Below, piece by piece: positions 1 to 5,316 of a stretch of DNA of 7,168 bases (positions are counted from its first letter, which is position 1; every line of letters starts with the position of its first letter). The notes beneath the pieces are model-generated. The model was not told where the DNA came from. It saw only the letters and a program-made list of their open reading frames with translations, and searched no databases. The DNA lies in contig WFOZ01000941.1 of assembly GCA_015487825.1 (NCBI GenBank), positions 1 through 7,168 of the forward strand, given 5' to 3'. The position numbers and the translations under genes are program-made. This DNA is from Planctomycetaceae bacterium. GTDB taxonomy: Bacteria; Planctomycetota; Planctomycetia; Planctomycetales; Planctomycetaceae.

Positions 1-527
1 AATCGATAGACTACCTTGCAACTCGATCCACAACAGCTCAACGACTTGGCACACGCCTTCATGAGATGCTGTCCGGCCAAAGTCAAAACCTGTTCCATTT
101 GCTTGATGCCCGTGAAATGTTAGAACTGGAATTGATCGCCCAGGCATCTCGCAAACGCGAGTTGCAGGATTTATTCTCACTGCGACGCATTCTGGAACAG
201 ATGACTTCGATTCCTCCCGAGCAACGAGACGAAAAGTATGTTCAACTCGATATTGAGTTTCACTTGGAAATAGCAAGATTGTCCGGCAACGCGGTCATGG
301 CTGCGATGCTTTGTGCGCTGCTGAGTGAACTGGCTCCTGAGCTGCAAAAACTTCGCTGGTCTCCTCAGCGTCATGTCCGAACAGATGAATCGCACGCCAG
401 GTTGTACTCTGCACTGGTTGCAGGTAATGTTGAGCAGGCTCAAGCCGAGGTCCATTTGCATTTGCAGGAAGCTTACAACACATTGCTTGATCAAATCCGC
501 CAGCCACCCAATGCTGCTGTTGATTGA
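1..527 (+). CDS. GntR-family (FadR/FCD-type) transcriptional regulator, 3' part only
   Basis: The reading frame is open from base 3, with no stop before the TGA at 525-527, so the gene runs in from the left. The internal ATG at 66 is not the true start. About 174 residues are visible and they match the all-helical FCD effector-binding domain of GntR regulators. The first FCD helix carries LLDAREMLELELIA, the usual conserved Arg/Glu pattern. LDIEFHLEIARLSGN gives the Asp-x3-His metal pair (visible residues D83 and H87). ESHARLYSALVAGN supplies H131 and VHLHLQEA supplies H151 or H153, with H153 fitting the family spacing better. In this family these residues bind a divalent metal and often a small carboxylate ligand. 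The N-terminal winged-helix DNA-binding domain must lie outside the window, so the target operator and regulated pathway cannot be read. The gene is convergent with the ABC operon, and no link to it is shown. Confidence 0.9.
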   Translation, partial: SIDYLATRSTTAQRLGTRLHEMLSGQSQNLFHLLDAREMLELELIAQASRKRELQDLFSLRRILEQMTSIPPEQRDEKYVQLDIEFHLEIARLSGNAVMAAMLCALLSELAPELQKLRWSPQRHVRTDESHARLYSALVAGNVEQAQAEVHLHLQEAYNTLLDQIRQPPNAAVD

Positions 528-789
528 TCTCTCCAAAGCCTCCCAAGGACAATCTATCTCTAAAGGCTGCATTACAAGTACCTTGCGATTCAACATATCC
601 TCTTCAGCAAACGGTATGAAAATCCCTTTCAGTTCCACTCACTCCCAGCACTACGTTTTCTGAGCGTTGTTGACATCTGTGTTGCTCGGAAGAACGACTG
701 TGATTTTTTCTACATCTGGGAACGGCCTAGTGAGCCACAGGTCCAACTCCCGCCAAAGTTTCTCTATGAGAAGATGTAACTCAAGCAGA
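528..789. other. Convergent intergenic region
   Basis: This is the 262-base gap between the ends of the FCD regulator (+) and the HEAT-repeat gene (-). I see no convincing coding gene, tRNA or canonical intrinsic terminator. Two weak inverted repeats are present. GATTG at 522-526 pairs with CAATC at 550-554, and TTCTC at 760-764 pairs with GAGAA at 768-772 around a TAT loop. Neither is GC-rich or followed by a proper T-run, so termination here may be Rho-dependent or use an unrecognised structure. A minus-strand open frame crosses 651-869 and is discussed as a doubtful small-protein candidate. Confidence 0.6.
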
Positions 790-2583
790 CTACGGAGTTG
801 ATATTGGTTGAATTCTCCAGGTTCTTGCAACCTTTGGTAACGGTTTGTCGAGAGGAATCGTTTCGCCACTGATTTTGTGAATCGCCCATTTCATTGAGAG
901 CCCCTGCATATTGGGGTTAATTTTTGGCCCCGCCAGATTTTTAAGTTCCTGCAATTGGGAATTGGCTTTGATACGCCCCAAAGAAATAGTACTCATCCGA
1001 ACGACAATATCGATTTCCTGTGGAATTCCTGAGGCGGCTTTTATTCGCCCCATCAATTGGGCTGCGAATAGATCATCCTGATCGGAAGCCAATAAATGAC
1101 CAAGTGCCCAAATCGCTGCCCCTCGAGAGAGTCGTTGGTCCAGGCGAAGTTCCTGGAAGGGGATGTACTGCTGCAGAAGGGGGATTGCTTGTCGGAAATT
1201 CATTACTGCCATTGCTTCAAATAAATGAGAAACCTGACGATCAGCAGTCTCTAAATCCCCTGCTTGAGGACTGGATGTTTGGAGTTGAGCCTGTGCGAGT
1301 ATTGCAGGTAATGTCGATTTAACAGCAACTTTCTTCAGTGCCCATGCAGAGGCGATCATCACTTCAGGACGTTCTGATGTTAAAAGTTGAACGAATCGTT
1401 TAGCGGCAGGTTCGTGATCAATTTGCCCAAGTATCAAACAAGCCTGTTCTTGTCCTCGCCAGTCGTCCGAATTGAGGACATCTTCGACACTATCTAAAAT
1501 TACGGTTTTGAATTCCGACTTTTGTACATGCTCAAGCAGAGAATTTCGAATATACTTGCGAAGAGCAGGATTTGTATCGTGAAGATGGTTTGCCAATATC
1601 ACCAAGCGGTCAGCATTGGGTAGAGCCGTTAAACATTTTGCGGCAACTCGGCGAATATTGACATCCGAATGCTCCCATGCCCTGCTGGAAAGATTGAGAA
1701 CAATTGCAGGATCAATTTCCAGCAACCTTCTAACAGCCGCACTTGCCACCGGAGCGGAGGGATCGTCGAAAAGTTTAACGAGTAATTTTTGAGATTGCTT
1801 TGACTGGTGCCTTTGCAACAAAGCGACAGCACAGAGGCGGTTAATCAGAGAAGACTTGCCCGCATCCATTAATTTTTGAGCATCTTGTTCAAGCTTACTG
1901 CCAGTAATCTGCCCCGCCGCTTCTGCAGCTGCAAGCCGAATATCCTGGGGGCGGTTACTGGAGTGAACGATTTCAATTAAACTTTCCAAGGCTTGTTTGT
2001 CTTTTACCTGACCACTGCCTCGGCACGCTAGAATCAATTCACGTCGAAAAACTGATTGATCCTTGAAACGCGATCTCCAGACAGGGCGTATTGCCTGGTA
2101 ATCCCATTTTGCTAAAGCAGGTTCAACCAATAAACGGAATTGCGATCCTGATCTGCGGGAATAATCAAATAAATCATCAGCTGCCTCACGGGCATCGAGT
2201 TCAATAAGAATCTGGGCGACTACAGTCCGTGCATTTTCACTTTCATTTCGCAGCATCTCTCGCAGTTCAGCAATAGCAGCTTTAACCTCATGAAATCCTT
2301 TTTTGTATGCAACGGATATATCGTTGGCAGCCGCTAAGCGATGGCTTGTATTAGAACTTTGAAGAGCTGATCGCCAGAAGTCAACAATTTTGGGAGGCAA
2401 CACGTTCGAGTTTGTCGGAACCTCAAAAGCCGGATCAGAAAACATCAGAAATGAAGGTCGTAATTCTTCGGCATTTATGGTGGACTGGAATACAATGCAC
2501 AAGAAGATTGAGATTGTAATAAGAGAGTATCTCATGCGAAATGCGAGTACAACAGCACGCAATTGACTGACAGAAAAGGACAT
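790..2583 (-). CDS. Exported HEAT-repeat protein
   Basis: This 597-residue protein is predicted to be secreted. A hydrophobic stretch at about residues 20-33 (LITISIFLCIVF) follows the basic RMRYS, with a plausible signal-peptidase site after INA at residue 38. There is no lipobox. Most of the mature protein is paired amphipathic helices of HEAT / PBS-lyase-like type. The clearest units are near 264-290 (LFDDPSAPVASAAVRRLLEI), 303-322 (SDVNIRRVAAKCLTAL), 326-352 and 393-420 (RPEVMIASAWALKKVA). More degenerate repeats lie at about 195-260 and 450-540. Such solenoids bind protein partners; no catalytic motif was seen. The tail (SMKWAIHKISGETIPLDKP) resembles the ends of planctomycete HEAT proteins as I remember them. 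The ATG at 2583 is chosen because GGAAGAG sits 5 nt upstream. The ATG at 2535 (MRYSLITIS) would give a more standard signal peptide but has no evident ribosome site. It is the last gene of the block, 15 bp after the permease stop. The substrate or partner is unknown. Confidence 0.85.
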   Translation of the reverse strand: MSFSVSQLRAVVLAFRMRYSLITISIFLCIVFQSTINAEELRPSFLMFSDPAFEVPTNSNVLPPKIVDFWRSALQSSNTSHRLAAANDISVAYKKGFHEVKAAIAELREMLRNESENARTVVAQILIELDAREAADDLFDYSRRSGSQFRLLVEPALAKWDYQAIRPVWRSRFKDQSVFRRELILACRGSGQVKDKQALESLIEIVHSSNRPQDIRLAAAEAAGQITGSKLEQDAQKLMDAGKSSLINRLCAVALLQRHQSKQSQKLLVKLFDDPSAPVASAAVRRLLEIDPAIVLNLSSRAWEHSDVNIRRVAAKCLTALPNADRLVILANHLHDTNPALRKYIRNSLLEHVQKSEFKTVILDSVEDVLNSDDWRGQEQACLILGQIDHEPAAKRFVQLLTSERPEVMIASAWALKKVAVKSTLPAILAQAQLQTSSPQAGDLETADRQVSHLFEAMAVMNFRQAIPLLQQYIPFQELRLDQRLSRGAAIWALGHLLASDQDDLFAAQLMGRIKAASGIPQEIDIVVRMSTISLGRIKANSQLQELKNLAGPKINPNMQGLSMKWAIHKISGETIPLDKPLPKVARTWRIQPISTP

Positions 2584-2588
2584 AATAA

Positions 2589-2595
2589 CTCTTCC
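2589..2595 (-). promoter_or_regulatory. Ribosome binding site of the HEAT-repeat gene
   Basis: The minus strand reads GGAAGAG, ending 5 nt before the ATG at 2583. It lies in the 15-bp gap just after the permease TAA (2601-2599). It supports the longer N-terminus over the internal ATG at 2535 and suggests reinitiation or coupling after permease translation. Confidence 0.6.
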
Positions 2596-2598
2596 GGA

Positions 2599-4257
2599 TT
2601 ACTCTGGACGTGAAATTCTATAGGACTGCCCAATCAGCACGATCAGGCTAATAAAGGAAGTGATTCCCATGAACCACCAGTTGGTGGGAATCAGGTCATA
2701 ATTTTGAAATCCATCCAGGCGGATTACAGAAAAGGCCGCAGCAATCGGGTTGATTTTGAGAACATTTTCAACAAAGGAATGTCCGAAGGGGTTCTCTCTG
2801 CCCAGCCAGACTAATAGAGGCACTCCGCAGATAAACAGTAAAACAGAGTAGGATGCAACTGTTGCAGAGGCGGTACGGCGAAATAAACATCCAATTGCTG
2901 CACTGAGCATCATACAAAACAGAGCTGTTAAAATCAGGCAAACAACGACTCTTTCAACCTGGTCTCTCAGTCCAGGAGAAATGTAAACCATAACAACGTA
3001 GCCGGGTAGTGTCGCACACATCACAAGAGCCAGTGTCAAAATTACGGAAAGCATTTTTCCCCAAACAATTCGGTAAACCGGCATTGTCGTCGACTGCAAA
3101 AGTACCCAGCCTCCGGTTTCACGTTCAGTCGCAATGAGTCCCGAAGTTAAGCTGGGGGTCAGTAGCACTAATAACGAGACCTGTAATAAAACCATAATCC
3201 CGCCGATTGTGGCAACATCCCAGCTAATCGTCTGTGTTGTCGTGAGAATAGTCATCCCCAACGATAATAAAATACAAATCGAGACCAGTCGCAGTAGCCA
3301 ATGTAATCGACCAAACCTTCTACAGCGAAATTCCTTGACCATCACGGGATTAACAAATGGGCTGATCAGTTTGGATCTTCTTTTAGGATCAATTAAATAC
3401 ATGGTACGCCTGATAATTCGCGTGGAGAGATTCCGGTCTTCCACCATCGTGCCTGCATCACGCGATCGATCAAACAATTTATGATTCAGTCGACTGACCG
3501 TCCAGATTGAGGAAATGGCAGAGATCCCAACCGCAAGAAAAGCAAACCGTAGAGAAACATCTACGTTGCCAGCGACACCTCGGGCGCCAATATCACCTGC
3601 CCCTAACAGGTGCATTAACGCAGCAATTGGAGAAAGGCAGCGAAACCACTCTACAAATTCCCCCGTCAGGCCACTGGAACCAACAAAGAAATAATGTGGT
3701 ATCAGCGATAAAAACGAGATGGTCAGAATGGTTGCATACGTCCAACGAATGGCTGCATCAATCGAATCAGCCAAGCTACTGATCAACAATCCTAGCGTTG
3801 CACACATCAGAACTGTCAGCAACAGAATTCCGTACGCTCCTGCGATTTCTCGTGTGAGAGATACACCACCAATTGTATAACAAGCCACGGCCGCCGGTAT
3901 ACTTAACACGAGAAACAACACAGCGACTCCAAGCCCACCGCCAAGTTTCCCGAGATATATCTGAAGTGGACCCAACGGTGAATTAAGCAGTAATGCAAGA
4001 GTGCCACTTCGTTTTTCCTTAACCAGTGACGTTGCCGGAAAGACGGGAAACAACAATAACATGGTCATCAACAGCCCGCCGGTAAACAGTTGAAAGATCT
4101 CTATTGAACGGGTCCCGCTCATCGCCATTCGCTCGTCAGTGGGCCAACGCAGTGCAATCAGTAAGCTAAGCAACAAAGTCAATCCACACAAAGCCCCGAT
4201 CGTCCATCGCTGACGAAGCAAACCGGTCAGTTCACGTTCCAGAACAGGATTTTGCAT
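2599..4257 (-). CDS. ABC-2 type exporter permease, duplicated (two transmembrane halves on one chain)
   Basis: This integral membrane subunit should pair with the ATPase encoded just upstream. It is about 552 residues from the preferred start, roughly twice a single ABC-2 permease domain. The residue numbers here count from the ATG at 4266, three residues earlier. About twelve hydrophobic segments form two sets, roughly 22-39, 59-80, 109-131, 144-165, 176-194, 239-256 and 323-342, 352-378, 404-428, 438-461, 468-488, 531-547. Each half opens with an amphipathic NPV...E segment (NPVLERELTGLLR at 6, NPVMVKEFRCRR at 306). Each then has a cytoplasmic E(K/R)xxG motif (EKRSGTLALLLNSPL at 84, ERETGGWVLLQSTTM at 381), a GK(L/M) 22 residues later, and (S/N)PIAA near its end (212 and 506). 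The halves are joined by a charged linker at about 262-305. The start is placed at the ATG at 4257, 1 nt after the ATPase TGA, because AGGAGG is 9 nt upstream of it but directly abuts the ATG at 4266. The exported substrate is unknown; lipid, polysaccharide or peptide are all possible. Confidence 0.88.
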   Translation of the reverse strand: MQNPVLERELTGLLRQRWTIGALCGLTLLLSLLIALRWPTDERMAMSGTRSIEIFQLFTGGLLMTMLLLFPVFPATSLVKEKRSGTLALLLNSPLGPLQIYLGKLGGGLGVAVLFLVLSIPAAVACYTIGGVSLTREIAGAYGILLLTVLMCATLGLLISSLADSIDAAIRWTYATILTISFLSLIPHYFFVGSSGLTGEFVEWFRCLSPIAALMHLLGAGDIGARGVAGNVDVSLRFAFLAVGISAISSIWTVSRLNHKLFDRSRDAGTMVEDRNLSTRIIRRTMYLIDPKRRSKLISPFVNPVMVKEFRCRRFGRLHWLLRLVSICILLSLGMTILTTTQTISWDVATIGGIMVLLQVSLLVLLTPSLTSGLIATERETGGWVLLQSTTMPVYRIVWGKMLSVILTLALVMCATLPGYVVMVYISPGLRDQVERVVVCLILTALFCMMLSAAIGCLFRRTASATVASYSVLLFICGVPLLVWLGRENPFGHSFVENVLKINPIAAAFSVIRLDGFQNYDLIPTNWWFMGITSFISLIVLIGQSYRISRPE

Positions 4258-4258
4258 G

Positions 4259-5260
4259 TCAGTCATCCTCCTGTGTCGTCACAGAAGTCGGGACTGCCAC
4301 TTCGCTGGATTCGCGAGTAAACGAGATGAAGGCTTCTTCGAGATCCGTCTGAAGTTCACGAAATTGTGTCACCTGAACCCCTGCCGAAACCAGTGCTGCG
4401 AGTAACCCTCCAAGCTCGGATTCCGTTTTTGAAGTACGACACCGAACTGACATTTCAGTCTTTGCCAGAACAACCTCGGCGTCTTGTTCTGTTTCTGTGT
4501 ATTGACGGATAATAGTCGCAGCTCGATCAACTTCCTGTTCGCCGTTTAATTGCACCTCGATTGTTCGACGCTGATTGACCTGGCGGCTTATTTCAGCAAC
4601 GGTTCCGCTGGCACGTAATTTACCATGTGTCAGAATTGCGATGCGATGACATATTCGAGACAACTCCGGCAGGATGTGACTGGTAACCAGCAGTGTTTTT
4701 CCTGCGGCAGCCAGGTTGAGTAACAATTCTCGCATGTCAACTCGAGCTTGCGGGTCCAACCCATTTGCTGGTTCATCCAGAATCAGAACTTGTGGATCAT
4801 GCAGTAAAGTGCGAGCGATAGCCAGTCGCTGAGCCATTCCGTGACTCAAAGCCTCAACGAACATATCTCGCATGTAGGCCGATTGGGTCATCTCCATAAC
4901 TTCTTCAATGCGTCGAAGTCTATTGCTTCTTTTCAGGCCAAACGCCGCACCGAAAAAGTCGAGATATTCAAACACTCGCATATTTTCGTAAGACCCAAAT
5001 TTATCAGGCATGTAGCCGACAATACTTTTTATTTTCTTTGCGTCCCGGACACAATCAACACCCCCAATATGGGCCGTGCCGGAAGTGGGGCGGGCAAGGC
5101 CTACCAAAATTTTAATGGTCGTTGTTTTCCCTGCACCGTTGGGACCAATCAATCCTAAAATTTGACCGACAGGGATTGACAAATCAAGTGAATCAAGAGC
5201 AAGCTTCTCTCCATATTTTTTCGTTAGTCCCCGTATTATGATCGCATCTTGAGTATTCAC
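4259..5260 (-). CDS. ABC transporter ATP-binding protein (ABC-2 exporter type, CcmA-like)
   Basis: This 333-residue cytoplasmic ATPase should drive export through the adjacent permease. All nucleotide-binding motifs are visible: Walker A GPNGAGKT (39-46), signature LSHGMAQR (137-144, the LSxGM form common in this subfamily), Walker B LILDEP (158-163) with E162 as catalytic base, D-loop NGLDP (165-169) and H-loop TSH (192-194). The Q-loop reads GYMPDKFG, with D85 where Gln is usual. Residues about 215-333 form a C-terminal accessory domain like that after many exporter ATPases (DUF4162-like), ending in the typical TDLEEAFISFT. The start is GTG at 5260: AGGAAG lies 7 nt upstream, and an in-frame TAA lies a few codons further up with no ATG between. 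Its TGA is 1 nt from the preferred permease ATG, so the pair is almost certainly co-translated. One chain would dimerise on the fused permease. The substrate cannot be read from the ATPase. Confidence 0.93.
   Translation of the reverse strand: MNTQDAIIIRGLTKKYGEKLALDSLDLSIPVGQILGLIGPNGAGKTTTIKILVGLARPTSGTAHIGGVDCVRDAKKIKSIVGYMPDKFGSYENMRVFEYLDFFGAAFGLKRSNRLRRIEEVMEMTQSAYMRDMFVEALSHGMAQRLAIARTLLHDPQVLILDEPANGLDPQARVDMRELLLNLAAAGKTLLVTSHILPELSRICHRIAILTHGKLRASGTVAEISRQVNQRRTIEVQLNGEQEVDRAATIIRQYTETEQDAEVVLAKTEMSVRCRTSKTESELGGLLAALVSAGVQVTQFRELQTDLEEAFISFTRESSEVAVPTSVTTQEDD
4267..4272 (-). promoter_or_regulatory. Ribosome binding site deciding the permease start
   Basis: The minus strand reads AGGAGG within the last codons of the ATPase (…QEDD, stop). 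It touches the ATG at 4266 with no spacer, which would not work well for initiation. It lies 9 nt before the in-frame ATG at 4257. This favours 4257 as the start and implies tight coupling of permease translation to the ATPase. Confidence 0.7.
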
Positions 5261-5316
5261 ATTTTTACTTCCTGTTGAGGCATATTAATTTGCTGTATTT
5301 TGTGCAGAAATATTTG
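5261..5316 (-). other. Short AT-rich gap between membrane protein and ATPase genes
   Basis: This is 56 bp, containing the ATPase ribosome site and a weak hairpin (CTGTA at 5293-5297 with TGCAG at 5303-5307, including one wobble pair). There is no T-run after the hairpin on the minus strand and no convincing -35/-10 pair, so read-through from the upstream gene is the simplest view. Confidence 0.5.
5268..5273 (-). promoter_or_regulatory. Ribosome binding site of the ATPase, next to a start-stop codon pair
   Basis: The minus strand reads AGGAAG, 7 nt before the GTG at 5260. An ATG at 5262-5260 lies 5 nt from the same site and is followed at once by TGA (5259-5257). The ATG-TGA unit therefore overlaps the GTG start by one base in a different frame and could compete for initiating ribosomes. 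Confidence 0.6.

Noticed and set aside
522..554. Inverted repeat GATTG...CAATC after the regulator as a terminator
   Set aside because: The stem is short and AT-rich with a long irregular loop, and it is not followed by a T-run.
177..638. 153-residue minus-strand open frame opposite the FCD regulator
   Set aside because: It is antisense to a clearly recognisable FCD domain through base 527, starts at GTG without a good ribosome site, and shows no known domain. Treated as a shadow.
325..663. 112-residue plus-strand frame covering the regulator end and the gap
   Set aside because: It overlaps the FCD domain in another frame and has low-complexity Ser/Ile/Cys-rich sequence typical of non-coding translation.
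760..772. TTCTC-TAT-GAGAA hairpin as a terminator for the HEAT gene
   Set aside because: It has only five pairs and no GC-rich core, and the following minus-strand bases are not a T-tract.
5274..5310. Separate promoter for the ATPase gene (TAATAT as -10 on the minus strand)
   Set aside because: The AT-rich -10-like string has no convincing -35 partner, and planctomycete promoters are poorly predicted by such matches.
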